Shown here: piece after piece, positions 54,331 to 64,000 of the stretch
Layout: each line of letters opens with the position of its first letter
Numbering within the stretch: position 1 is the stretch's first letter
Origin: Notamacropus eugenii
Lineage: Eukaryota; Chordata; Mammalia; Diprotodontia; Macropodidae
DNA: 64,000 nt
Assembly (NCBI RefSeq): GCF_028372415.1
Contig: NC_092872.1
Location: forward strand, 87,642,613 to 87,706,612
Direction of reading: 5' to 3'
Position numbers and translations under genes: made by a program
The notes under the pieces: generated by a model
Told to the model about the DNA's origin: nothing
The model's input: the letters and a program-made list of their open reading frames with translations, nothing else
The model's database searches: none

Positions 54331-55240
54331 GGAATGAACACTTATTTTAAAAAAATTTTGTATTTTATTTTTTCCCACTTAGATGTAAAAACTTTTTTGG
54401 GGGGAGGGGTGAGGCAATTGGAATTGAGTGACTTGTTCAAGGTCACATGCAGAGCTAGTAAGTGTCTAAGGATGGATTTAAATTCTGATCCTCCTGACTC
54501 CAGGGCTGGTGCTCTATCCACTGTACCACCTACTTGCCCTATAAAAATAATTTTTAATATTTGTTTTTTTTTTAATATTTGAGTTCCAAATTCTCTCTTT
54601 CCCTCCTTCCTTGAAAAGGCAAGTGATGTGTTAGAGATTATCCATGTGCATTCATGCAAAACATATTTCCAAATTAGCTATGTTGTGAAAGAAAAAGCAG
54701 ACCACAACTAAACCAAATCAAAAAACCAAGAAAAAGAGAAAGTAAAATAGTATGTTTTGATCTACAATCAGACTCTGTCAGTTCTTTCTCTGGAGGTAGA
54801 TGGCATTTTTCATCATAAGTCTTTTGGAATTGTCTTAGATCTCTGTATTGCTGAGAATAGCTAAGTCGTTCACAGTTGATCATTGTCCAGTACTACTGTC
54901 ATTGTGTATAGTATTCTCCTAGTTCTACTTACTTCATTTTGCATCAGTTCATATCAGTCTTTCCAGCTTTTTCTGAAACCATCCTATTCATCATTTCTTA
55001 TAATAGCACAATAGCATCCCAGCACAATTATATACCACAATTTGTTCAGTCATTCCCTAGTTGATTTCCAATTCTTCGCCACCACAAAAAGAGCTGTTAA
55101 AAATATTTTTGTACACATAGGCCTTTTTCCTTTCCTAGTGGATCTTTTTGGGATATGGACCTCGTATTGCTGTGTCAAAAGGTATGTCTAGTTTTATAAC
55201 CCTTTGGACATAGTTCCAAATTGCTCTCCAGAATAGCTGG
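54331..55240 (-). mobile_element. L1 3' end inside MIR/Ther
   Basis: Reverse of L1 ORF2 C-terminus and 3' UTR: 'atttgagttccaaattctct', 'tctttctctggaggtagatg', 'tcttcgccaccacaaaaaga' and 'tccaaattgctctccagaat'. Flanks 'gaatgaacacttatt' and 'gaacaaacatttact' are an imperfect duplication. Stops are frequent. Confidence 0.85.
54385..54540 (-). mobile_element. short A-tailed CORE-SINE inside that L1
   Basis: T run then 'gaggcaattggaattgagtg', 'ttcaaggtcacatgcagagc' and 'ctctatccactgtaccacct', flanked by short 'taaaaa' repeats. Confidence 0.88.
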
Positions 55241-55354
55241 ATGAGGAACAAACATTTACTAAGTGCCTACTATGTGCCAGGAACTGTGCTTAGTGTTTTA
55301 CAATACAAGTATTTGTCTTTTTTAATACAACAACCTTAGATGTTATTATTATTA

Positions 55355-55686
55355 GGGTTATCCTTTCCACAAAAAGGGGGGTTTAAGGGCATGGTACCCC
55401 ATGATCTAGAAAATTTGCAGAAACCTTTTTGATCCTTCCTTCATACCAGAGAAATTTGAATTGTTATGATATTGAAAGTAAAATATGCTGATATTATATA
55501 GTAATATGTATATATATTTTTGTGCACTTCTGAGTTTCTAAAGATTTTCTGTGTTGTCCACTGGCCTTTGAGGGTCATCTGTGGTTTCTGCAAAACTTCC
55601 CCCAAATTCCATTTAATTTCTTATGCCAACCCCATGCTATATTCAAACTGTGATAGGAAAAAGTCATGACATGGAAGGGATAACTG
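55355..55686. mobile_element. Tigger-like (Tc1/mariner) MITE inside MIR/Ther
   Basis: 332 bp with TA on both sides (55353-55354 and 55687-55688). The left end is 'gggttatcctttccac' and the reversed right end 'cagttatcccttccatgtca', matching at about 13 of 16 positions. 'gatctagaaaatttgcagaa' is typical of Tigger-derived MITEs. Removing it restores the MIR text. Confidence 0.72.
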
Positions 55687-55850
55687 TATATCCATTTTAC
55701 AGTTAAAGATACTAAGGCAGACAAAGATTAAGTGACTTGCACAAGGTCATAGAGCTAATTAGTGCCTGTATCTGGATTGAACTCAGGACTTCTTGATTTC
55801 AGACTCAGTACTTTATCCATTGTGCCACTATTAGTACCTAATCAATGCTT

Positions 55851-56085
55851 TTTTCATTCATTCATTAGATTTCATTCATTTGTCCTGTGAGAGAGGGATA
55901 AGTAACTCAAAGCATTGAATGAGTAGCATATGTTTGTTTTTAAGGATAGATGAGACCTTAGCAATTTTGTATACAGCAGGAAAAGAGACAACACTGAAGA
56001 TGGAAGAGATAACTGGATGATAGAGCGAGGTTGAAGAAAGGCTGGGATCAAGGGTACTGTTGGCAGTCAGGGCTATCTTCAGTAT
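55851..56085. other. unassigned stretch
   Basis: Nothing recognised beyond TTCATTCA-type runs at 55852-55880. Confidence 0.4.
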
Positions 56086-56700
56086 AAGGAATTTCTATTC
56101 TATTAGGAAGGTGGAAGAAAGAACATATGTAAGTAAATACAAGATGATTTGAAGAGGGAAAGAACCCTTACATCTGAGGGGTGGAAGAAGGTAGAAGGAC
56201 CAAGAAAAGCTTCCTGTAGAGAGTGGAACCCAAATTGAGTCCTGGAGGAAGTTAGGTATTCTAAGAAGTAGAAATGAGATGGGAGTGCTTTCCATGAATA
56301 GCAGACAGCCTTTGCAAAGGCATGAAGACAGAAGGAGGAAGGATGATTTTTAGAGAACAACAAATTGGCAAGTTTGACTACATAATAATGAGAGTGAAGG
56401 AAAATAATGTAAAATAAATAAAAAAGACTGTAGCTATACTGTAAGGCTTTTAAATACAAAGATAAGAAGTATGTGATTTATTCTAGAGGTAATAGGGAGC
56501 TAGAAAATTTCTGAGCAGGGGAGTAGTATGGTCAGATATGTACTTTAGGAAAATAATTTTGGCCACTGTAGATAGGAGGTGGGGATAGATTGGAACTAGA
56601 AAGAATGACTGGGAGGTAATTTTGAATAGTCTAGGTAAATAATCTGAACTATCATATGAAGCAAAGTATTCTCACTAATCAGAGGAAGAAAGTAGCTATT
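56086..56700 (-). mobile_element. L2 ORF2, antisense, first copy
   Basis: 'gaaaagcttcctgtagagag', 'gaggtaatagggagctagaa', 'gtatggtcagatatgtactt' and 'aattttggccactgtagata'. The last two blocks recur at 57500-57540, so this is a separate copy from 57040-58640. Confidence 0.7.
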
Positions 56701-56814
56701 TTCAATTGGCCATGATAAGGGAAATTTCATGGAATTGTTACATCTATCAATAAATATAGTTATTTATAATTATAAATACATATATATTATAAATATATTT
56801 ATAAATAAATATGT

Positions 56815-57035
56815 GATTGTTGTTGTTGTATCCAACTCTTTTTGACCCCATTTGGGGTTTCCTGGCAAAGATAATAGAGTGGTTTGCCATTTCCTTCTCC
56901 AGCTCATTTTAGTAGATGAGGAACTAAGGCAAATAGGGTAAAGTGACTTACCTAAGTAAGTAAGTACCTGAGACCAGATTTGAACTCAGGAAGATGAGTG
57001 AGTCTTCCTGACTCCAGGCCCAGCACCACCTAGCT
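56815..57035 (-). mobile_element. Mar1-type CORE-SINE
   Basis: 'tttttgaccccatttggggt', 'gtttgccatttccttctcca', 'ctgagaccagatttgaactc' and 'ccaggcccagcaccacctag'. A small deletion shortens the tRNA part. Confidence 0.9.
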
Positions 57036-57039
57036 GCAA

Positions 57040-58640
57040 AACAATTCTAACCTTCAAAGAGGGGGTAAAGACACTACATGCTATGTATATGTTTATACAA
57101 AATAGATACAAGGAGATTTTGAGGGAAGGCATGATGGCTGTGGGGATTAGTAAAGCCTTTATGCAGAACACTGAGCTTAGCCTTCAAGGAAACTAAGGTT
57201 CTGAGAGACAAAGTTGAGGGTTATATCCCCACAATTGATGGTAATAGCTAGTGCAAAGGCAAAGTAGATGGAATATATCTATGAGGGCCAGCAAGAAGGT
57301 TATCTTGTCTAGAGTGTAGCATATGTGGATTGTAAGACAGTGGAAAAATAGGGGCCAGGTCATGAAGAACTTTAAAATCCAAACATAGGAGTTTGTATTT
57401 GATCATATAGGTAATAGGGAGCTTTAGGAAGTAATTGTGTTAGGGGAGAGACACAGTGATGCCAGGGCAAGGCACTGTGCTAGACACCAGGTTTATAAAG
57501 TCAGATATGTACTTTAGGGAAATGTTTGGCAGCTGGGTGGAGAATGAACTGGAGAGGGGAGAGACTTGAAGAAGGGTTACCAGTTAGAAAGACTATGGCC
57601 TCCTAAAAAAGGGCCTTTTGAGAGTGGTTAACGGCTTGAATTAAGATGTTGATAGTGTAAGTAGAGATGTCATACAGATAGTAAAGACAATATTCCAAAA
57701 AGGAGTGAATGTGGATATTGAAGGAGAGTGAGAACTTGAGGATGTATTGGAGTTGGAAATTGGTAGTTGGAAGCTGGATGAATTGGTGTTGGAAGTTGGT
57801 AGTTGGTAGAGTTGGAAGAATGGTAGTTCCCTTCATGGAAACAGGGAAATTCAAAAGAGGAGTGAATTTCATGGGAAAAAAAATGAGTTCTACTTTGAAT
57901 ATATTGAATTTGAGATGTCTATGGAATGTCCAATTGAAATACCCAATAGGTAATCAGAAACTCTCTCTCTGCCTCTGTCTCTCTCTTGAGAGGGAGACTA
58001 GGGCTAGAAATAACATGGTTGAGTGAGTATCACCTGCAGGGTAGGTAGGTGGCATGGTGGATAGAGTACTGGGTTCAGAATCTTGCTGAGTTCAAATCTG
58101 GCCTCAGACATTAACTACCTGTGTGACCCTGAACAAGTCACTTAATGCTGTTTACCTCAGTTTTGTTATCTGGAAAATGAGCTGGAGAAGGAAATGGTAA
58201 ACCACTCCCGTATCTTTGTCAAGAAAAACCCAAATGGGGCCATGAAGAGCCAAAAAATGATTGAAATGATTCAACAGCAATCATAGGGACGATAATAAAG
58301 TCCATAGAAGCTGATGAGATCAATGAGAATGTATATGGGAGAAAAGAAGGTCTAGAACAGAACCTTGGGTACAGACACAGTTAGGGGAAATGTTGTGGAT
58401 AATAATCTAGCTAACTATAGTGGGAAAGAGTCAAACAGGTGGAAGAACTGAAGATGAGAAGTTTCATGAAAGAAGAGAGAGTGTCCAGGAGAAGAGAGTG
58501 GTCAATGGTATTAAATAATGTAGAAAGGTCAAGAAGATGAGGGCTGGAAAAAGGATGTCAGTTTTGGCAATAAAGCAATCACTGGTGACTTTGGAAAGGG
58601 TTGTTTCATTTGAGCAATGGGAGTAGAAGCCAGATTTTAG
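57040..58640 (-). mobile_element. L2 ORF2, antisense, second copy
   Basis: About 1.4 kb of reversed ORF2: 'gtaatagggagctttaggaa', 'tttggcagctgggtggagaa', 'atattgaatttgagatgtct', 'ggtctagaacagaaccttgg', 'ggagaagagagtggtcaatg' and 'gcaataaagcaatcactggt'. It is split by a SINE at 58035-58288. A short tandem block of 'ggaagttggtagttgg'-type units lies at 57743-57815. Confidence 0.78.
58035..58288 (+). mobile_element. Mar1-type CORE-SINE, full length
   Basis: 'gtaggtggcatggtggatag', 'gagttcaaatctggcctcag', 'ggaaaatgagctggagaagg' and 'aaaatgattgaaatgattca'. Confidence 0.92.
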
Positions 58641-58644
58641 TGGG

Positions 58645-58845
58645 TGTCATATAATAATAGATTACTTTTATATAGTACGTATAAATCCTATTTTTATTAG
58701 CATTTTACACAATGAAGAATATAAGGTTTGGAGAAATTAAATAATTTTTTTTGGAGTCACGTAGCTAGTAAGTGTCTGGGGCAAGAGTTGAACTCAGGTC
58801 TTTCTGACTTCATGGCCAAAGCTAAGCATCTTCTCTAACCTAATT
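58645..58845 (-). mobile_element. MIR/Ther-type SINE
   Basis: 'taatagattacttttatata', 'tggagtcacgtagctagtaa', 'gttgaactcaggtctttctg' and 'agcatcttctctaacc'. Confidence 0.72.
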
Positions 58846-58949
58846 TAGTTGCATTAGTTTTTAATTTAGATTTTTTTTTTTTGTAGAGCATTTGCTAAAT
58901 TTTTAGTTTGGAGCTAGTCTAGTTAGCTGCTACATTTTCTTTGATTTAG

Positions 58950-59303
58950 TAGATGTGCCTCTAAGGGGGTAAAATAATTGCTTAACACTTAAATGGCTTT
59001 TTGCCTGGAAAAGCCCCACCACCCATGAAAAGCCTTATCCCACTATTGTGTGACTTCATTATTATGAAAGGGCATTTGGGATTGTAGAAAAAAAAAGTAT
59101 CTGAGTCAGCTGCTGAGTGAGCCACCACAGTGTACCATGCTTATGGTTTGTAGGCCATTCCCTCCTTGACTGAGGAGAGACCTACGGAAGTCACTTTCAC
59201 CATTATTTACCTATGTGTGGATGCAGTAACCTGTGAGGTTCAGGCTCCTAATATCGCTCTAATAAATATATATCTTTGGGTTTAAAAAACTTTTCCTACA
59301 ACA
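58950..59303 (+). mobile_element. possible solo LTR
   Basis: The right end 'atcgctctaataaatatata' carries AATAAA and is followed by 'aacttttcctaca', as in an LTR R/U5 end. The left end (near 'tgtgcctctaagggggt') is uncertain and no flanking repeat is seen. It abuts MIR text at 59304. Fossil. Confidence 0.42.
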
Positions 59304-59440
59304 GCCTTCTTGGATAGGTAACGTGAGTGTTTTGTCCCCATTTTACTGAAGAGAAAAATGGAGGCTCAGCATTGCTAAGTGACTTTTTTGATAGTCACAG
59401 AGCTGGTGACTCTCCCTCCATTTTAGAGTACAAAAAATCT
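59304..59440 (-). mobile_element. MIR fragment
   Basis: 'cagccttcttggataggtaa', 'ccccattttactgaagagaa' and 'aatggaggctcagcattgct'. Confidence 0.6.
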
Positions 59441-60506
59441 TGCAGTTTGCTTGATTTCTTCTGAAAAGTTACATGCAATTCTACTGCTTCTATTGTCTAA
59501 AACTTAGTAGAATTCCAGAATCTGTGGTTGGGACAACAAATGTAACACAGAGATGTTTATTTGTACTAAATATGCATTCACAAACAACTTGATGGAATTT
59601 CCCTTAAGGCTGGACGCTGCTAATTGTGAGCACTTAGTTCACATAATAAATAATAAAATCCCTGAGATGTTTTGGGAAGAAACATAGTCAAGTCAATACT
59701 TTCCCTTTTCCATCTCCTCCTCTTGACTGATAATCTAATTTGCTCATATTCCTAAAGAAGTTTCAAGTCAGTGGCTTGCTGGAGTGCTAAATAAATACCT
59801 TACACCACAATGTTGATTTAAGCAAAGTAATAGAAATATTGCTTCCCACCTCTCCTCTTTAACAATAGAGGATTATTTACACTAAATGAAAGACTTCTTT
59901 TACAGGAAGTCCTGGCTGATCCATTATCAGGGTCATTCTAGACTTCTTTCCCCCGCCATGTACCTGTGCTCTTTCAGGCACAACCAGCCAGTGTCTGAAA
60001 ATTTGTGTAGAGTACTCAATGTGCCCTTCTTCTCTGTAGTGCTGAAACTGACTAAAAAATAATTGGCTAGAGGTGGGTGGGGTGGAGAAGGGATTCCTAC
60101 ATGTGATACTGTTGAGTGGCACTGTATGCCTGGCATTTGGAAGAAAAGCAGTTTGATTGTTCTGAATTTGATTAACTATTAGCCCATGCTGTGCAGGATT
60201 CTCTTGGAACTGAAAACAGACTCTGGGCTAACAATGGGGACTTTATCCTGGCCTCACAACTGCTGCCAATACAGTCCTGGGGCTCCCAGCCTGGGCAGTT
60301 AATCAGGAATAGGATGAGATTATCTGAACCTTGAGAACTATAACACTAGCCTTACCCCCAACCTGCTTCATTGATCCACCCTTCTCTCCACCCCTCTCTA
60401 CAACACTACAGGTGTGGCTTTACCTTACTGACCTCAAAGGACCTTGGAGACTTCCATGGCAACAAGGGAACCCTCCAAAAACCCTAAGTAGCAATTTATG
60501 ATCCTT
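59441..60506. other. unassigned, probably single-copy
   Basis: No repeat recognised. Two overlapping minus-strand open frames (59877-60136) have no known match. Confidence 0.4.
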
Positions 60507-60523
60507 GTGCCCTCTAGTGGCAG
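60507..60523 (-). promoter_or_regulatory. CTCF-type binding motif
   Basis: 'gtgccctctagtggcag'; reversed it reads 'ctgccactagagggcac', a close fit to the CTCF core (CCACYAGRKGGC type). It lies in non-repeat DNA. Motif only; occupancy is not known. Confidence 0.5.
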
Positions 60524-61118
60524 AGGGGAGGAAGGAGGCTACTATCATAAACACTACTGACCCAGCCTCCATGGAGATTTCACAAGAGGCTTCTGTAGTC
60601 TGATGATAACGAGTTTTGTCTTGTTTTTAGTTACCAGGAAACATCAACAACAATTCCCCCCTTATTCATTTTGATTTGGACCTTCGGGTTTTTCTTCAGA
60701 CTCTTAGACCTTGCTCCATAGCATCAAGAGAAGACCCACCTTCTTAAAAGTGAGAGTGGGCCCAATGGAATACTTTTATTTTAAAAAATAACAGCTATTA
60801 CTGACTGCAGAAAACAAATGTGGTCCATCCAAGTTAGCTGTAACATGAAACTTATTTTCCTATTGATTTTCACCATCAAATTGGAGTGTGTTTCCATATA
60901 TAAAAAGCTCTCAGTGGGCTAAACTGAAGTTTGGGTGAGAAAGGTATGCTGGACCTTGTGCTAATCCAACCTCTTAAGAACTGTAGATTCTCTATAGCAT
61001 TTCCTTTGTAACACTTTCAGGACATTAGGGTCTTCTCAAATGGGACAATCCTTTAGTCCTGAGACCTTTGCTCTGGGAATCCCCACAGGATCCACAGACT
61101 GTTCGTATTTATCTCATG
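60524..61118. other. unassigned, probably single-copy
   Basis: No repeat, exon or RNA recognised. Confidence 0.4.
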
Positions 61119-61119
61119 C

Positions 61120-61509
61120 AAGAGATATGACTCCACACTTACATTACCCTTAGCTTAGCTCTCCTCTTTTGACATTGTCTTTACAATATGTAATATTCTT
61201 ACATCAAACTGGATGATATTTAGCCATCTCAAACTCAAAATATCCAAAACAGAATCCATTGTCTGTCATACTAACTTCATCTATCTTCCAAATTTTCCTA
61301 TTTCAGTTAATGTTATCAACCGCCTTCCTAGTCAGCCAGGTTCACAACCTTGAAGTCAGCTTTGACTTCTTACATTCACTCATTCTATAAATTCAATAAG
61401 GTGACAAATCTTGTTGCTTTTACCTCCACAACGTATCTACTTGCCTCTCCCCATCCTATCCATCGTCCACACAACTGCCAAAGTGATTTTTCTAAAACAC
61501 AGGTCTGAA
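61120..61509 (+). mobile_element. L2 LINE, ORF2 part, split
   Basis: 'tcaaactcaaaatatccaaa', 'ggttcacaaccttgaagtca' and 'gccaaagtgatttttctaaa'. It resumes at 61845. Confidence 0.8.
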
Positions 61510-61844
61510 GTCTTAAAGACTCATGATGGAAAATGCTATCCACAACCAGAGAAAGAACTGACGGAGTCTGATCACAGATTGAATCTTGCAATTTTCACTT
61601 TTCTGGTTTTTCTTTTCCTGTTTCTTCTCTTTTGTTCTGTTTTTTTCTTTCTCAACCTGATTAATATGGATATATTTATGTGATTGCATATATTTAACCT
61701 ATTTCAAATTGCTTACCATCTTAGGAAGGGGAGAGGGGAGGGGCAGAAAAAATTGGAACACAAAATTTTATATAAAAAATGAATGTTAAAAATTGTCTTT
61801 ACCTGTAACTGGAAAAAATAAAATACTGTTTCCTGGGGAAAAAG
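61510..61844 (+). mobile_element. L1 3' end inside L2
   Basis: 'aagactcatgatggaaaatg', 'gaaagaactgacggagtctg', T-rich text, a purine run and 'aaaaaataaaatactgtttc'. Flanks 'taaaacacaggtctgaa' (61493-61509) and 'taaaacatagatatgga' (61845-61861) are an imperfect duplication. Confidence 0.9.
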
Positions 61845-62365
61845 TAAAACATAGATATGGACATGCCATTTCCCCTCCTCCATTCAATCAACTCGTGCCT
61901 CCCTCATTACTTCTAGGATCAAATACAAGCTCCTTTGTAGCCTTCTTACACATTAGTCTCCTTTAATTACTCTATGTTCCAGCCACACTGATCTACTTAT
62001 AGTTCCTTGAACAAGACATTCCTTCTATTATCCCTCTGATGTTCCACTGGCTGTCCCCCACCCTAAAATGTACAATCTCTTCACCCCTGCTTCTTGAAAT
62101 TTTCACCTTTCTTTAAGATTCAGCTCAAGAGCTAACTTGTGTATGAGATTTTTTTCTGGTCTTCTCAGAAGCCAATGCCTTCCCCTTCAAGGTTACCTTG
62201 TATCCACTTTTTATGTGTATTGTACACATCTATGTATGTACTGGTTAGAATGTAAACCCTTTGAACTCCAATAGTTTCACTTTAGTTTTTGTATCCCAAG
62301 GCTACATAGTACTGGGCCTGGCAGAGAGAGTCGGTACTTAATAAATGCATGCTTGATTGGAAAGG
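61845..62365 (+). mobile_element. L2 LINE, C-terminus and 3' end
   Basis: 'ttctaggatcaaatacaagc', 'cccaaggctacatagtactg' and 'gagtcggtacttaataaatg'. Confidence 0.82.
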
Positions 62366-62660
62366 GACCTTCAAGATCAAGTCCAACTCTCTTTTTATGG
62401 GTTGAATATCACATCCATTCTTTTGATCCATTCAGTCTTAGAGATAATGACCCTTTCACAGTCTAGTGGAGCAGAAATAATATGAGAGGTTAACCAACTT
62501 GTGGCATATGCTTCTCAGTGCCTTCATACCCATGACTTATGATTCCTCTCTCCTGGAATGTTATTATCTTCAGTTTTCTACATCCCTTTAAATGTCTTCA
62601 GCTGCTACTCCCTCCTGTGGCAATATCCTTTGTCTACTGCCTTGATCTCTGTTTGCCTTG
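62366..62660 (+). mobile_element. worn MIR head and L2 fragment
   Basis: 'gaaagggaccttcaagatca' (MIR-type) then 'ctctcctggaatgttattat' (L2-type). Both short. Confidence 0.4.
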
Positions 62661-63764
62661 ACTACCTAGCATCCCTTAAGCTAGGTCATGGGCTGAGTTG
62701 TTTTTATTAGGCCATTGGGCAAAAAGGGCTGAAAACTGTAACTCTGGTAGGATTTGGGACTTTGAAGAAGGTATTAAACAGGTTCTATGAAATGCTGGGA
62801 GAAGGCTTAGTCTTTTCCAGGACTTGGGACTACTATCACAAGTGAGAAAGAAATGGAGACTGAATGTACTCAAAGATGGAGATAATAGATTTATCTTAGA
62901 TTAACTACTCCTGGGTAAGATAGGATTTTCTTATTTTGTATAAGCCAAGGCTCATCCATCACCTAGTAAGTAACTCTCCCTCAGTTAGACTACTCGTTAG
63001 GGAGGATTTCTCCAATTAACTAATTCCTTGGGAGGAATTACGGGAGGAACCAATACCATCTCAGATTTTAAAGATTCACTACATTTTATCGTGTTAACTA
63101 GGGAGCTAAGAATCAACTTTCCAGCTTAACTGGCATGCTTGCCCTCCTGTGACCCAAAGACCATGATAATTGTTAATCCTGCAGCTTTCCCAGAGTCTTA
63201 TAACTAGAAAAGAAAGTTGGAACTCATCTCTGAATGAGTCAGAACACCCAAAAGTACAGCTGCCAGAGAAATCCCAGTTCTCTTTTAACTAGAGGAACAG
63301 AGCACCAGCCTTTGGTTCCAGCTGAGATGGCTTCCTACATCCTACAAAAGGCAATTACCAGATCCAAGTGGGTGATTTAATGTTGCTCTAGGAACCATTA
63401 ATATAATGCATGGGTGAAAGTCAAGCCATTCTCCCAATAGAATTATATTCGAAGAGTTTTTAACCCCATTATCAACAGAAAAAAGGCAAGTTATGTGATG
63501 GACAAACTCTTAACTCCCCTTTATTTCTTTTCTTTTCTTTCTTTTTTGCCTTTGAGAAACAGTTTTTCTCCTCCTATATCATAGAACTAACAAGCTCGTA
63601 ATCTGAATTTTCAAATATCTATCTCTTTCCCTGCCAGCAGGATAAGGAGTTTAATAAAACTATTGAATTGTAAAACTGCAAGGGATACTACTAAATAGGT
63701 GATCCACGGTCAAAATATAGTGCTTGGAGGCCAACTACACAGTCTCAGAAGAGATAATCGTGAA
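62661..63764. other. unassigned 1.1-kb stretch
   Basis: Nothing recognised. A T-rich run with TTTC units lies at 63520-63550. Confidence 0.4.
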
Positions 63765-64000
63765 ATGCTCTCCTTCTTTACCTCTCCCTTTTGGATCCCC
63801 TATCTTCCTTCAAGGTTCAGTTTAAGATTTTAAACTGATCTCCACATCCCTTTTCCATTCTTAATGCTTCCCCCCAAAATATTGTGTATATTTTATATTT
63901 TACTCATCTGTGTATGCATTGTTGGTTCCCCAGTAGAATGTAAGTTTCTTGAAAGCTGGGACGGTTTCATTTGTATCTTTGTATCCCTAGCTCCTTCTTT
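63765..64000 (+). mobile_element. L2 LINE, 3' end, cut by window edge
   Basis: 'tcttccttcaaggttcagtt', 'atgcattgttggttccccag', 'agaatgtaagtttcttgaaa' and 'gtatctttgtatccctagct'. Confidence 0.85.

Larger units (their letters stand above)
54310..55850 (-). mobile_element. MIR/Ther-type SINE, outer element of a nest
   Basis: Three separated pieces: 54310-54330 ('gggaatgaacacttatt'), 55241-55354 ('tgcctactatgtgccaggaa', 'ttagatgttattattatt') and 55687-55850 ('tatccattttacagttaaag', 'cattgtgccactatta'). The gaps are an L1 and a Tigger-like MITE. Confidence 0.72.

Noticed and set aside
15-64000. The many other open frames of 60-130 codons
   Set aside because: Most fall inside or antisense to LINE, SINE or microsatellite sequence, or show no family resemblance. 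None has splice or promoter context I can support.

Overview
This window reads as non-coding mammalian DNA, almost certainly from a marsupial. It is AT-leaning and poor in CpG. It is packed with tRNA-derived CORE-SINEs of the marsupial Mar1 type, whose tail keeps the 'ggagaaggaaatggcaaacc' block. It also holds L1 and half-L1 (HAL1) copies whose ORF1 and ORF2 ends translate to L1 proteins, an RTE-tailed SINE family, and many old L2, L3/CR1 and MIR/Ther copies. I find no host protein-coding exon I can defend. The only recognisable host gene sequence is a processed RPL37A copy at 8539-8914.

Layout. 1-3190: L2 pieces, a hAT-like element and MIRs. 3195-9165: one long plus-strand L2 broken by a SINE fragment, a near full-length HAL1 (3984-6947, itself carrying two SINEs) and the RPL37A retrocopy. 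9166-12850: mostly unassigned, with an L1 3' end bounded by a 16-bp target-site duplication. 12868-14372: an internally deleted L1 bounded by a 17-bp duplication. 15086-23640: antisense L2, a solo LTR inside a SINE, a long RTE-tailed SINE, microsatellites and an inverted pair of an unclassified repeat. 24075-28912: L2, L3/CR1, MIR, hAT and SINE nests. 28975-31165: one SINE, a MIR and an L2 around a large unassigned block.

31295-39640: an L2-tailed composite repeat, an L2 inserted in an L2, a short hAT-like MITE, and a well-preserved L1 ORF2 C-terminus (38446-39487) inserted in the 3' end of an L2. 39650-47305: a second long RTE-tailed SINE, two solo LTRs of one family, a third LTR-like block, L3/CR1 and L1 pieces. 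47796-53726: L1 tails, L2 and two more L2-tailed composites. 54310-55850: a three-level nest in which a MIR/Ther element holds an L1 (holding a SINE) and a Tigger-like MITE. 56086-58640: antisense L2. 59440-61115: the largest stretch without recognised repeats towards the right end, with a good CTCF-type motif at 60507-60523. 61120-64000: L2 interrupted by an L1 tail, then L2 running off the edge.

Nothing here works together as a gene system. The interest is in the transposon record: clear target-site duplications give insertion orders, and one repeat family (body plus L2 tail) looks like a non-autonomous partner of L2. Family names were assigned by reading, without a repeat library. Boundaries without a stated duplication are accurate to roughly 10-40 bases.
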